A stretch of DNA of 64,000 bases from Halovulum sp039180525 (GTDB taxonomy: Bacteria > Pseudomonadota > Alphaproteobacteria > Rhodobacterales > Rhodobacteraceae): the NCBI GenBank assembly GCA_039180525.1, contig JBCDDF010000001.1, positions 1 to 64,000 of the forward strand. The letters run 5' to 3'. Position 1 is the stretch's first letter. The number at the start of each line of letters is the position of its first letter. The notes beneath the pieces are model-generated. The model was given only the letters and a program-made list of their open reading frames with translations. It was not told the origin of the DNA and ran no database searches. Below are positions 53,338 to 63,529 of this stretch, piece after piece. The translations under genes and the position numbers were made by a program.

Positions 53338-53344
53338 CGCCGGC

Positions 53345-54286
53345 TCAGTAGCCGCGGTCGCGATCGACCCGGTTGAGAAGCGGCTGGCCGGTCTGAGCGC
53401 GGGCGATGTTTTCGGCGATCGCCTGCGCGGCGGTTTCGGGGCGGGTGGCGGCGGCGATATGCGGTGTGACCGTGACGCGCGGATGCGCCCAGAACGGGTG
53501 GTCCACAGGCAGGGGTTCGCGGGCGAAGACATCGAGCGTCGCATGCGCGACATGGCCGCCGTCCAGAGCCGCAAGCAGGGCCGCGTCATCAATCAGCGTG
53601 CCGCGGCCGGGATTGACGATCACGGCGCCGCGGCGCGTTTGCGCCAGCGTACGGGCGTTCAGCAGATGGTGGGTTTCGGGCGTGGCGGGCAACAGAAGCA
53701 CCAGGATTTCGCTGTGTTCGAGGATCCGGCGCAGCCCGTCGGTGCCATGCGCGATATCGAAGCCAGGCCGCGTCTTTGCGGTCCGGCTCCAGCCGCTGAT
53801 CCGAAACCCAAGCCCGGCCAGCGCGCGCGCCGCAGCCTGGCCGAGCACGCCCATGCCCAGGATGCCGACCCGCCGTTCGCCGGCCAGCGGCGGCACGAAA
53901 TCATCGCGCCACACGCCGTCCTGCCCGGTCACGAACCGGTCGGTGTCGAGGTGGTGGCGCAGCACATGGGCGCAGACCCATTCGGCCATCGCCTGGGTCA
54001 GCCCGGGGTCGACCAGACGACACAGCGGTTGCGTCAGCGTCGGGTTATCCACCACCTTTTCCACACCCGCCCACAGGCTGAGCACCGCCTTGGCGCGGGT
54101 AAACGGCCGGAAGTCCGTGATCGGGCCGTTCGGGGCATAGACGATGTAGTCGACGTCTTGTGCGTGCGTGGCACGGTCGGTCACCCGGGCCGCGACCCCG
54201 TGTGCGGCCAAAGCCTCGCCCAGCAGGTCGCGGTAGCGGGGCCACGCATCGCCGCGCCCGGCGTAAAGCACCAGCGGCCCCGTCAT
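53345..54286 (-). CDS. 2-hydroxyacid dehydrogenase (glyoxylate/hydroxypyruvate reductase A-like)
   Basis: 313 residues, D-isomer 2-hydroxyacid dehydrogenase. Features are the NAD motif GERRVGILGMGVLGQAAARA, catalytic Arg in IVNPGRGTLIDDAAL, Glu in DVFAREPLP and His in TVTPHIAAATRPE; the short N-terminal catalytic part and overall pattern match GhrA. It shares a 4-base overlap with rodA, so it is the last gene of the cell-shape operon. Confidence 0.87.
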   Translation of the reverse strand: MTGPLVLYAGRGDAWPRYRDLLGEALAAHGVAARVTDRATHAQDVDYIVYAPNGPITDFRPFTRAKAVLSLWAGVEKVVDNPTLTQPLCRLVDPGLTQAMAEWVCAHVLRHHLDTDRFVTGQDGVWRDDFVPPLAGERRVGILGMGVLGQAAARALAGLGFRISGWSRTAKTRPGFDIAHGTDGLRRILEHSEILVLLLPATPETHHLLNARTLAQTRRGAVIVNPGRGTLIDDAALLAALDGGHVAHATLDVFAREPLPVDHPFWAHPRVTVTPHIAAATRPETAAQAIAENIARAQTGQPLLNRVDRDRGY

Positions 54287-55422
54287 CGGGGCCGGTGAAC
54301 GTGGGCGCTTTGCACCAGGCCGAAGGCCGCCATCAGCACCAGCATGGCCGAGCCGCCATAGGACACCAGCGGCAGCGGCACGCCGACCACCGGGATCAGC
54401 CCCATGACCATGGCCATGTTGACGGCGAAGAAAAAGAAGAACGTCGCCGCGATGCCGGCGGTCAGAAGCGACCCGAACCGGTCGCGGTTGCGCATTGCGG
54501 AGACCATGCAGAACAGCACGACCAGCGCGTAGAGCCCCAGCAGCGTGACCGAGCCGACGAAGCCGAATTCCTCGGCCAGGGTGGTGAAAATGAAATCGGT
54601 CTGCTTTTCGGGAAGAAAGTTCAGCCGCGTCTGCGTGCCTTCCATGAACCCGCGCCCGGTCAGCCCGCCGGAGCCCAGCGCGATTTTCGACTGGGTGATG
54701 TGATACCCCGCGCCCAGCGGGTCGCGCGCGGGGTCGAGAAAGGTCTCGATCCGGCCGTATTGGTAATCCTCAAGGATCTGCCAGGGTGTGCCGCGGCTTT
54801 TCATCACCAGCGTCACCACGCCCACCGCGCCGCCGGCGGCGGCGGCGAAGTACCAGATCGACACGCCGGCCATGAACATCACCACCGCCGCGCCCGCGCC
54901 CAGCAGGATCGCGGTGCCCAGATCGGGCTGTTTCAGCACCAGTGCCATGGGCAGAAGCGTCAGCGCGACCGGGGCGATCAGCCAGACCGGGTGGGAGACC
55001 TTTTTGGGATCCAGCCAGTCGTAGTAAAGCGCCAGCGCCATGACCAGCGCGATCTTCATCAACTCAGAGGGTTGCAGTTGCATGAAGCCCAGGTCGATCC
55101 AGCGCTGCGCGCCCTTGCCGACCGACCCGAAAAACTCCACCACCACCAAAAGCGCGATGCCGCCGATATAGGCCAGCGGCGCGATCGAGCGCCAGAAGCG
55201 GATATGGATATAGCCCACGATCAGCATGGCCGCGACGCCCATGCCGAAGCGCACCATCTGCCGTTGCGCCCAAGGGTCCAGCGACCCGCCGGCGACGGAA
55301 TAGAGCATCAGGAACCCGGTCGAGGCGATGGTGCCCAAAAGCAGCGTCAGCGCCCAGTTCATGTGCAGGATCTTGCGCCAGCCGGTCGGGGTCTGGCGGT
55401 GGGATTGGTCGAGGAAGGTCAT
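54283..55422 (-). CDS. rodA: Rod shape-determining glycosyltransferase RodA
   Basis: 379 residues from ATG 55422 (the longer frame is a shadow). SEDS-family membrane protein with about ten helices: LTLLLGTIASTGFLMLYSVA, FMQLQPSELMKIALVMALAL, GRGFMEGTQTRLNFLPEKQT and VPLPLVSYGGSAMLVLMAAF. RodA polymerises peptidoglycan with PBP2 during elongation. Its start overlaps the mrdA stop by 4 bases. Confidence 0.95.
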   Translation of the reverse strand: MTFLDQSHRQTPTGWRKILHMNWALTLLLGTIASTGFLMLYSVAGGSLDPWAQRQMVRFGMGVAAMLIVGYIHIRFWRSIAPLAYIGGIALLVVVEFFGSVGKGAQRWIDLGFMQLQPSELMKIALVMALALYYDWLDPKKVSHPVWLIAPVALTLLPMALVLKQPDLGTAILLGAGAAVVMFMAGVSIWYFAAAAGGAVGVVTLVMKSRGTPWQILEDYQYGRIETFLDPARDPLGAGYHITQSKIALGSGGLTGRGFMEGTQTRLNFLPEKQTDFIFTTLAEEFGFVGSVTLLGLYALVVLFCMVSAMRNRDRFGSLLTAGIAATFFFFFAVNMAMVMGLIPVVGVPLPLVSYGGSAMLVLMAAFGLVQSAHVHRPR

Positions 55423-57368
55423 GCGCGGTCGCGGGTGCCCTCTTCCGATGCCTGGGGGCTGGGTTCGGCCGGCGGCGCCAGCTTCTTGCGGCGTTCCTCG
55501 ATCTCCGGCCGCTGGTCGGGGGGATAGGCCTCCAGCGGCGGCAGCGGACCGTAGAGCGCGTGCATCATCACGTCGCGGGCGATGGGCGCCGCCGCCTTGG
55601 ACCCGCCGCCGCCGTGTTCGACGACCACGGCGCAGGCATAGCGCGGCGCCTCGTAGGGGGCATAGCCCACAAACAGCGCGTGATCGCGCCGCTCCCACGG
55701 AAGATCCTCGTTCTTGAACACGCCGCGGGCGCGTTCCTCGGCGGTGATGATGCGCACCTGGCTGGTGCCGGTCTTGCCCGCCATCACCATCTGTGGGTCG
55801 GCGATGCGCGACCGGCGGGCGGTGCCGCGGCGATCGTTGACCACCGCGAACATGCCGTCGCGCACCAGGTTCAGCGCATAGCGGCTGATGCCCAGATCCG
55901 GCGCCGGTTCCTCGGGCAGCGTCGGCCGGCCATCGACGGCGCGGATCAGCTTCGGCGAAACCGCGCGGCCGGTGGCGATGCGCGCCGTCATCACCGCCAA
56001 TTGCAGCGGCGAGGCCAGCACGAAGCCCTGGCCGATGCCGGCGTTCAGCGTGTCGCCCAACTGCCAGGCCTCGTCATAGCTGCGCTGTTTCCACGCGCGC
56101 GTGGGTGTCAGCCCTTCGGTCACCGCGGGCACGGGCAATTCATGCGGAATACCGATGCCCAGCCGGTTTGCCATGGCGCTGATCGCATCGACGCCGACCC
56201 GTTTGGCGACATCGTAATAGAACACGTCGCAAGACGATTTCAGGCTGTCGCGCAGCCCGACCCAGCCATGCCCGCCCCGGCGCCAGCAATGGAAACGGCG
56301 GTTGCCCAGCCGGTAATGGCCCGGGCAGTAGACCGTGTCGTTGACGCCGAGCACGCCGGCCTCCAAAGCCGCCAGCGCCACCACCATCTTGTAGGTCGAG
56401 CCCGGCGGATAGGCGCCCGACACCGCCTTGTTCGACAGCGGCCGATACTTGTTGTTCAGCAGCGCGTTCCAATTGTCATGGCTGATGCCGAAGACAAAGG
56501 CGTTCGGGTCGAAGCTGGGCGAAGAGGCCGAGGCCAGGATCTCCCCCGAGCGGGCATCCAGCACCACGGTGGAGGCGCTTTGCTCGGCCATGCGTTTCAG
56601 CGCGAAGGTCTGCAATTCGGTGTCGAGCGTGACGTTCAATTCGTGGCCCGCGATGCCGTCGCGCCGATCCAGTTCGCGCATCACGCGGCCCATGGCGTTG
56701 ACCTCGATCCGGCTGGCGCCGGCGCTGCCGCGCAAGTCCGGCTCTGACTTGATTTCCACCCCGGTCTTGCCGATCTGGAAATCGGGGATCTGCAACAGCG
56801 GGTCGGGGTCGTCCAGCTTTTCCAGATCGCTTTCGCTGACCGGCCCGACATAGCCCACCATATGGGCCGAGGCGTAGCCCTGCGGATAATGCCGGGTCAG
56901 GCCGACCTGGGTCAGAATGCCCGGCAGCGCCGGGGCGTTGGCGGCGACGCGGGCGATTTCTTCCCAACTCAGATGTTCGGTGACGGTCACGGGGACAAAG
57001 GCCGACCGCTGGCGCAGCTCTTTCAGCACCTTTTCCTGGCGTTCGGGCGGCAGCGGGATCAGGCGCGCCAGCTTGCGCAGCACCTGTTCCACATCGCCGG
57101 CCTGTTCGCGCACCATGACCACGCGATAGTTCTGTCGGTTCTCCGCCAACGGCTTGCCGTTGCGGTCCAGGATCAGCCCGCGCGCGGGGGCGATCAGGCG
57201 GATGTTCATGCGGTTTTCTTCGGCCAGCAGGCGATAGGCATCGGCCTGTTCGACCTGCAGGTGGCGCATGCGCGCGCCCAAGCCCGCGATCACCGCGGCC
57301 TTGGCGCCGATCAGCAATAGCCCGCGGCGCGTGACCCGGGCGCGGTTGGCCTGTACCGGTTTTCTCAT
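55419..57368 (-). CDS. mrdA: Penicillin-binding protein 2
   Basis: 649 residues from ATG 57368. N-terminal membrane anchor (GLLLIGAKAAVIAGLGARM), the dimerisation domain, and a transpeptidase with the active serine in PPGSTYKMVV, the SCD variant of SxN (SSCDVFYYD) and KTGT (MAGKTGTSQV). It crosslinks peptidoglycan with RodA in the elongasome. The C-terminus is extended with Pro-rich sequence. Overlaps mreD and rodA by 4 bases each. Confidence 0.95.
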   Translation of the reverse strand: MRKPVQANRARVTRRGLLLIGAKAAVIAGLGARMRHLQVEQADAYRLLAEENRMNIRLIAPARGLILDRNGKPLAENRQNYRVVMVREQAGDVEQVLRKLARLIPLPPERQEKVLKELRQRSAFVPVTVTEHLSWEEIARVAANAPALPGILTQVGLTRHYPQGYASAHMVGYVGPVSESDLEKLDDPDPLLQIPDFQIGKTGVEIKSEPDLRGSAGASRIEVNAMGRVMRELDRRDGIAGHELNVTLDTELQTFALKRMAEQSASTVVLDARSGEILASASSPSFDPNAFVFGISHDNWNALLNNKYRPLSNKAVSGAYPPGSTYKMVVALAALEAGVLGVNDTVYCPGHYRLGNRRFHCWRRGGHGWVGLRDSLKSSCDVFYYDVAKRVGVDAISAMANRLGIGIPHELPVPAVTEGLTPTRAWKQRSYDEAWQLGDTLNAGIGQGFVLASPLQLAVMTARIATGRAVSPKLIRAVDGRPTLPEEPAPDLGISRYALNLVRDGMFAVVNDRRGTARRSRIADPQMVMAGKTGTSQVRIITAEERARGVFKNEDLPWERRDHALFVGYAPYEAPRYACAVVVEHGGGGSKAAAPIARDVMMHALYGPLPPLEAYPPDQRPEIEERRKKLAPPAEPSPQASEEGTRDRA

Positions 57369-57898
57369 GCGACCCGCCCCAGCCGGCGTGAGCGTTCGGC
57401 GGGTTTCGGCGCGCGAATGCGGATCAAGAGGTGCAGGACCGCGACGACCAGCGGATAGGCCACGACCGTCATCGCGAACAGCTGCAGCGTGACGTCCAGC
57501 GGCGGGCGCGGCACCAGTGCGACCGTCAGCACCAGCGCCTGCAACACCAGCGCCAGCGCCAGAAGCCCGGCAAAGGCGCCCCATTCATAAAGAAAGGGGC
57601 GGTTGCGCACCGCCTCGATATGGCCGCGGCTGGCCTCGACCACGAACAGGCTCAAAAGCGCCCACAGCCCGGTCGGCTGATCCTGGGTCAGATCAGCCAG
57701 CAGCACCAGGGCCGCGACCAGCAGAAGCGGCGCGCCATCGGGCCGGCGCAGCACCCAGGCGACGCACAGTGCCAGCAGGATGTCGGGCACCACCAGCCCG
57801 CCGGGCACAAGCTGCATCGGCAGCATGTGAAAAAAGATCGCCGCCAGCCCCAGCACGCCCAGGGCGAGCGTGGCGAGCGGTGAGATCGCGGTGCTCAT
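57365..57898 (-). CDS. mreD: Rod shape-determining protein MreD
   Basis: 177 residues, five to six hydrophobic segments (LGVLGLAAIFFHMLPMQLVP, GAPLLLVAALVLLADLTQDQ, FAGLLALALVLQALVLTVAL, VVAYPLVVAVLHLLI). Identity rests on position between mreC and mrdA plus the MreD-like PDILLALCVAWVLRRPD pattern. Part of the Rod complex. Confidence 0.9.
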   Translation of the reverse strand: MSTAISPLATLALGVLGLAAIFFHMLPMQLVPGGLVVPDILLALCVAWVLRRPDGAPLLLVAALVLLADLTQDQPTGLWALLSLFVVEASRGHIEAVRNRPFLYEWGAFAGLLALALVLQALVLTVALVPRPPLDVTLQLFAMTVVAYPLVVAVLHLLIRIRAPKPAERSRRLGRVA

Positions 57899-58797
57899 TC
57901 GCCGCCCTCCGCCAAGGGGCCGGTCGCCACCGGCGGCAGCATCGGGCCGATCAGGTCGCCGGTTCCGGGTATGGGTTCGGCCGGGGTCTGGCGCAGGACG
58001 CGGATGAACTCCAATCGGCGATAGTCTGCCGCAAGCCGCGTGCGCAGCCGCCCGCTGGGCCCGGTGGCCACCGTGCCGACCAGAATGTCGGACGGGAAGA
58101 TCCCGCCATCGCCCGAGGTCACCACCCGGTCGCCGGGCCGGATCTGGGCCGCGTCCTCGACGAAATCCAGCACCGGCGCGTTGGTGTTGTCGCCCGCCAG
58201 CAGCGCGCGCTGGCCCGAGGGGCGGATGATGACCGGCACGTTGCTGTTGATGTCGGTCAGAAGGATCACCCGCGCGGTGCGTTCGCCCACGCCCGAGACG
58301 CGGCCGACCAGGCCCAGCCCGTCGACGGTGGCGGATCCGTCCTGCACGCCGTCGATCCGCCCGATGTTCAGCAGCGCCGATTGCCGGAAGGGCGAGCCGG
58401 AATCCGTCAGCACCTCGCCGGTGATGAAACTGACCCGTGGGCTGAGGCGGACATTGTTCAGCGCGCGCAGCCGGGCGTTCTTTTCCTCAAGCTGCAGGGC
58501 CGCCTCGCGCCAGCCCTTCATCTGCTGCAACTCGCGTTCCAGTTCGCGGTTGCGTTCATAGACGCGGTCCAATTCCTCGAAATCGGTGACCATGCGACTG
58601 AGCCCGGTGATCGGCGCCAGCGTCCACTCGAAACTGGGCAGCAGCCGGTCCATCAGCGCCATGCGCAGCGTGGTGACGCGCGGATTGTCGATGCGCCACA
58701 GCGCGAACAGGGCCACGCAGATCAGACAAATCCCCACCAGCAGCACACGCCGCACGGCGCGCCACATGGCCGAGGCTTCGTCCTTTGATCCACTCAT
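57895..58797 (-). CDS. mreC: Rod shape-determining protein MreC
   Basis: 300 residues: cytoplasmic start, one helix (VLLVGICLICVALFALW), a coiled coil (ELDRVYERNRELERELQQMK), and the beta-rich MreC domain (LLNIGRIDGVQDGSATVDG, GLVGRVSGVGERTARVILLT, VTSGDGGIFPSDILVGTV). It links MreB filaments to the periplasmic synthases. Starts 43 bases after the mreB stop. Confidence 0.94.
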   Translation of the reverse strand: MSGSKDEASAMWRAVRRVLLVGICLICVALFALWRIDNPRVTTLRMALMDRLLPSFEWTLAPITGLSRMVTDFEELDRVYERNRELERELQQMKGWREAALQLEEKNARLRALNNVRLSPRVSFITGEVLTDSGSPFRQSALLNIGRIDGVQDGSATVDGLGLVGRVSGVGERTARVILLTDINSNVPVIIRPSGQRALLAGDNTNAPVLDFVEDAAQIRPGDRVVTSGDGGIFPSDILVGTVATGPSGRLRTRLAADYRRLEFIRVLRQTPAEPIPGTGDLIGPMLPPVATGPLAEGGE

Positions 58798-58840
58798 GCC
58801 CGTCCAACGCCTCCGGGTTCGGGGCGATCTTACGCCGCCT

Positions 58841-59881
58841 TCAGTTTCCGAAGTCTATCACATGCGCAAGCTGTTGTTCATACTCCAAAGTCTTGCCCGT
58901 TCCCAACGCGACGCAGTTGAGCGTCTCGTCGGCAATCGAAATCGCAAGCCCGGTCTGTTCGCGCAGTGCCAGATCCAGATCGCCCAACAGCGCGCCGCCG
59001 CCGGTCAGCATCACGCCGCGGTCGACGATATCTGCCGCCAGATCGGGGGGCGTGGATTCCAGCGCCGTCATCACCGCCTCGCAGATCTGCTGCACCGGCT
59101 CGGCCACGGCTTCGGCGACCTGGGCCTGGGTGACCTCTGTCTCTTTCGGCACCCCGTTCAGCAGATCGCGCCCGCGGATATCCATCGCCTGGCCGCGGCC
59201 GTCCTCGGGCATGCGCGCCGACCCGATGGAGGTCTTGATGCGTTCGGCGGTGGCGTCGCCGACCAGCAGGTTATGCTGCCGGCGCAGGTAGCTGATGATT
59301 GCCTCGTCCATGCGGTCGCCGCCGACACGGACCGACCGAGCATAGACGATGTCGGCCAGGCTGAGCACCGCGACCTCGGTCGTGCCGCCGCCGATATCGA
59401 CGACCATATTGCCTGTGGGGTCGGTGATCGGCATGCCGGCGCCGATGGCCGCGGCGATGGGCTCCGCGATCAGGCCCGCCTTGCGCGCGCCGGCCGACAG
59501 CACGCTTTCGCGGATCGCGCGTTTTTCCACCGGGGTGGCGCCATGCGGCACGCAGACGATGATCTTCGGCTTGGCCCAGGACCCGCCCTTGTGCACCTTG
59601 CGGATGAAGTGCTTGATCATCTCTTCGGCGACGTCGAAATCGGCGATCACGCCCTCGCGCATCGGCCGGATCGCCTGGATCGAACCGGGCGTGCGGCCCA
59701 GCATCAGCTTGGCATCCTCGCCCACGGCCAGGACCTGCTTTTTGCCCTCTTTGTTGTGATACGCCACGACCGAGGGTTCGTTCAGCACGATCCCCTTGCC
59801 CTTGACGTAGACCAGCGTATTCGCCGTTCCCAAATCGATCGCCATATCGGCGGAGAACAGCCCCGATAGTGCCCCTAACAT
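58841..59881 (-). CDS. mreB: Cell-shape actin homologue MreB
   Basis: 346 residues from ATG 59881 (the 23-residue extension open to 59950 is unlikely). Actin-fold ATPase with phosphate motif AIDLGTANTLVYVKGKGIVL, PMREGVIADFDVAEEMIKHF, VCVPHGATPVEKRAIRES, VVDIGGGTTEVAVLSL and LTGGGALLGDLDLALREQTG. Forms membrane-bound filaments steering wall synthesis. First gene of the shape operon. Confidence 0.97.
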   Translation of the reverse strand: MLGALSGLFSADMAIDLGTANTLVYVKGKGIVLNEPSVVAYHNKEGKKQVLAVGEDAKLMLGRTPGSIQAIRPMREGVIADFDVAEEMIKHFIRKVHKGGSWAKPKIIVCVPHGATPVEKRAIRESVLSAGARKAGLIAEPIAAAIGAGMPITDPTGNMVVDIGGGTTEVAVLSLADIVYARSVRVGGDRMDEAIISYLRRQHNLLVGDATAERIKTSIGSARMPEDGRGQAMDIRGRDLLNGVPKETEVTQAQVAEAVAEPVQQICEAVMTALESTPPDLAADIVDRGVMLTGGGALLGDLDLALREQTGLAISIADETLNCVALGTGKTLEYEQQLAHVIDFGN

Positions 59882-60078
59882 GCCCAATCCGCCTGTATTG
59901 TCGTTGACCGCTGGCCCGGCCGATCCCGGAACGCATCGGCGTTTGCGCATCTATACGCCCGGCGCGCGGCAAGCGTAAAGGGCGGCGCGGCAGGATTGTG
60001 CGGCGGCGCGGCGCCGCTGCCCCGGCGGTGCCCGCACCGACGGCCTTTCGCGGGTTGGAGCGCACCAAAATCGCCCTG

Positions 60079-61143
60079 TCACCGCGTCCCGTCCAGAAAA
60101 GCGGTGTCGAAGGGCAGGGACAGCGTGCCGCCGCCGGCCTCTTGGAGCGTCAGCTGGCCCGCGGCGGCGGTGATGGCCGCGATCGTCTTCCAGCCCTGGG
60201 GGCGGGGTACTGCGCCGATGACATGCGGGATGCGGATCGATCCGCCGAGCCGCAGCGCCGTCGCCACGCCCTCGGCCGCCACCGGGTTCGGCGCCAGCGC
60301 GGCAGCATGGCCGGCGGCACCCGCCGCGCAGCCGTCTTCGATGCCCAGAACCCCGCGGTGGCGCGCGTTCCAGGGGGCGTAATCGCGCCCGCCATTGGAA
60401 TGCCACAGCATCGTCACCGGCAGGATCGCGGGGCTCTTGAGCACGAATACGATGTCATCCTCGGCCGCCCGTAGGACGGCGGTCCAGCCAAGCGCGGCGC
60501 CGGGTGTCTCCACCAATGTCACGAAATCCTCGTGCCGGGTGCCGATGGGCAGGTCGCGCAGGTCCACCACGCCGCCGCGCGCCGCCGGGAAGCGCGTGAT
60601 ATCCTTCACCCGGCGATCCAACGCCAACCGGTTCCGGCCCGGCTCTAACGGGGTCGGGGGGCTCAGCGCGATCCGCTTGGGCGAGACCGACAGCGTACCG
60701 CCATCGGCGAGGTGGATCATCGGGTGATGCGCCACCGGCAGACGGCCGTCGCCGCCGTCGATCCGATGGGTTTGATAAAGCAGCGGCGCGTCGTCGGAAA
60801 GCCGCAGCGTCTTGGTGATGCGCGCGCCCATAACCGGGCGGTCGAGCCGGAACCGCAAGGTGGCGCCGTTTCGCCCGATCGGCGTCCAGGACGTGTTGGC
60901 CGGCGCGCCATGCGGCGGGGCGCCGTCCAGATCGGCGGCGCCGAACGGGGCGCAGAAGAAATCGCCGGCCAGGCGCGCCTCCACCGGGGGCACGCTGTCG
61001 GGCACGGGCGCTTCGACCCAGGGCGCGGTATGCAGCGGCGCGATCACGCGCCCGCCCCAGTGCAGATCCAGTCGGCGGATGTTGCCGATCGACGGGTCCA
61101 GCGCGACCTGGCCATGCGCTGTCTGCGCCTCTATCCAGGCCAT
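60079..61143 (-). CDS. Galactose mutarotase-like (aldose 1-epimerase-type) protein
   Basis: 354 residues from ATG 61143. The beta-sandwich pattern (NIRRLDLHWGGRVIAPLHTA, TKTLRLSDDAPLLYQTHRID, AHHPMIHLADGGTLSV) fits the aldose epimerase/mutarotase superfamily, but the classical catalytic residues are hard to place, so this is a fold-level call. It ends the sugar-transport operon that includes a GH32-like hydrolase and an ABC transporter, and may act on the imported sugar. Other identities are possible. Confidence 0.55.
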   Translation of the reverse strand: MAWIEAQTAHGQVALDPSIGNIRRLDLHWGGRVIAPLHTAPWVEAPVPDSVPPVEARLAGDFFCAPFGAADLDGAPPHGAPANTSWTPIGRNGATLRFRLDRPVMGARITKTLRLSDDAPLLYQTHRIDGGDGRLPVAHHPMIHLADGGTLSVSPKRIALSPPTPLEPGRNRLALDRRVKDITRFPAARGGVVDLRDLPIGTRHEDFVTLVETPGAALGWTAVLRAAEDDIVFVLKSPAILPVTMLWHSNGGRDYAPWNARHRGVLGIEDGCAAGAAGHAAALAPNPVAAEGVATALRLGGSIRIPHVIGAVPRPQGWKTIAAITAAAGQLTLQEAGGGTLSLPFDTAFLDGTR

Positions 61144-61159
61144 GCCGCTCTGACGCCCT

Positions 61160-61273
61160 TCATCGCCGCGCCGCCATGCGGCCGTGCCGACCCCGGACGG
61201 AGACGACATGGATCACCGCGTCGCCGTCGCGGCCGGAGATCCAGGGTTCGTTCGGGCGTCGCGCGTCGATCAT
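61160..61273 (-). CDS. Possible 37-residue small protein
   Basis: An ORF (MIDARRPNEPWISGRDGDAV...) between the ABC ATPase and mutarotase-like genes. The ATG has an AAGGAAAAGA site directly upstream and ends 16 bases before the next start. It could be a small gene, a leader or a remnant. No homology is claimed. The remaining bases 61274-61443 hold nothing I can support. Confidence 0.3.
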   Translation of the reverse strand: MIDARRPNEPWISGRDGDAVIHVVSVRGRHGRMAARR

Positions 61274-61443
61274 TCTTTTCCTTCCGGACGGGCCCAGTAT
61301 CGCGCGCAATTCGGGGGCGATCCATGGCATTTGCGGTCATGCGGGCGAACCCGCGCCGCCGCGCGCGCCTCCGACCGCGCCGTCCACCACGCCATCACCG
61401 CCACGGCCACGATCGAAATCGTCCACGTGCCGCATGCAGGCCG

Positions 61444-62532
<1,089 letters not shown>

Positions 62533-62536
62533 GGGG

Positions 62537-63529
62537 CTACTCCTTTACGGTTGCGGGGGTGTGCACGTGCAGGGTGCCGTCGGGCGCGACCTGCACCGGG
62601 TCGGGGTCGGTGACATGGCCGTGGAAGCTGTCATCGGGACGGTCGGCGAAGCCCAGGATGCGCAGGTGCCCGCCATCGTCCACGATCCGCGCGGCATAGC
62701 GGGCGCAGGGGTTGGCGCCGTCCAGAAACCCGCCCGGCGCGATGCGCCAGGGGCCGCGCGGGTCCTCGGCCATCAGATAGTGCGAGCCGGTCACCGGGCC
62801 GCCGGGCGTCGCCTCAGCCTGGGCGGCGGAGAAATGCCCGGCCGCGGTGCAGAACAGGCAGTACCAGCGGCCGCGGTGGAAAAAGACCTGGGGCACCTCC
62901 AACTGCCCGTAACCGCCGACAAAGACCGGCGGCTGCAAGGTCCATTGCGCCAGATCGGGAGAGGTGGCGAGGCCGATCGCACCGCCCGCATTGGGTTCGG
63001 CGATGCCGCTGGCGCGGGCGGTGAAATACATCAGCCAGCCCGCGCCGCCGGGGTCGCGCATGACCCAAGGGTCGCGCATGGCGCGGTCGTGCCAAAGCCC
63101 GGTCGCGTGGTCGCATTCGTACAGCGCGGCCGCCTGGCCGGTCAGATCCAGGCACGGGCCAGCGCCCACGCGCTGCCAGTGATGACCGTCATCGCTGACC
63201 GCGTGCCCGATGCGCTGGTAAAGCCCGTCTTCGGCCCGGCAGGCGCCGGTATAGAACAGATGCCAGCCGCCCGCCGCGTCGCGCACCGTCGAACCGGTCC
63301 AGGTGGTGTAGTCATCCCAGGCCGGGCCATCGGCGGGCGCGAAACAGGTGCCGTGATGGGTCCAATGGCGCAGATCGGGGCTGGTCGCGTGGCCCTGGGC
63401 GACGTTGAAGTGCCGCAGTTCCGGATCGCCCAGTGCCTTCGGTGCCTTCAGAAAATAGGCGTGCCAGGTGTCGCCGTCGCGCAGATACCAGGAATCCCAG
63501 ATCCAATGATCGCTGAGCGCCAGCACCAT
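62537..63529 (-). CDS. GH32/GH68-like glycoside hydrolase
   Basis: 330 residues with five-bladed propeller features of fructan-type hydrolases: WIWDSWYL near the N-terminus (position of the nucleophile), FYTGA, RDPWVMRDPG (RDP motif) and QLEVPQVFFHRGRW (E-C/E-V-P-like acid region). No signal peptide, so it acts in the cytoplasm on an imported sugar. Start shares a base with the permease stop (TGATG). Exact family (GH32, GH68 or a relative such as GH43) is open. Confidence 0.72.
   Translation of the reverse strand: MVLALSDHWIWDSWYLRDGDTWHAYFLKAPKALGDPELRHFNVAQGHATSPDLRHWTHHGTCFAPADGPAWDDYTTWTGSTVRDAAGGWHLFYTGACRAEDGLYQRIGHAVSDDGHHWQRVGAGPCLDLTGQAAALYECDHATGLWHDRAMRDPWVMRDPGGAGWLMYFTARASGIAEPNAGGAIGLATSPDLAQWTLQPPVFVGGYGQLEVPQVFFHRGRWYCLFCTAAGHFSAAQAEATPGGPVTGSHYLMAEDPRGPWRIAPGGFLDGANPCARYAARIVDDGGHLRILGFADRPDDSFHGHVTDPDPVQVAPDGTLHVHTPATVKE

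Larger units (their letters stand above)
53060..53344. other. Intergenic region between ghrA-like and exosortase genes
   Basis: 285 bases without a gene. It holds a cloverleaf element (53206-53275) and a dispersed repeat (53306-53337). The exosortase promoter must be left of these, in 53060-53205. Confidence 0.6.
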
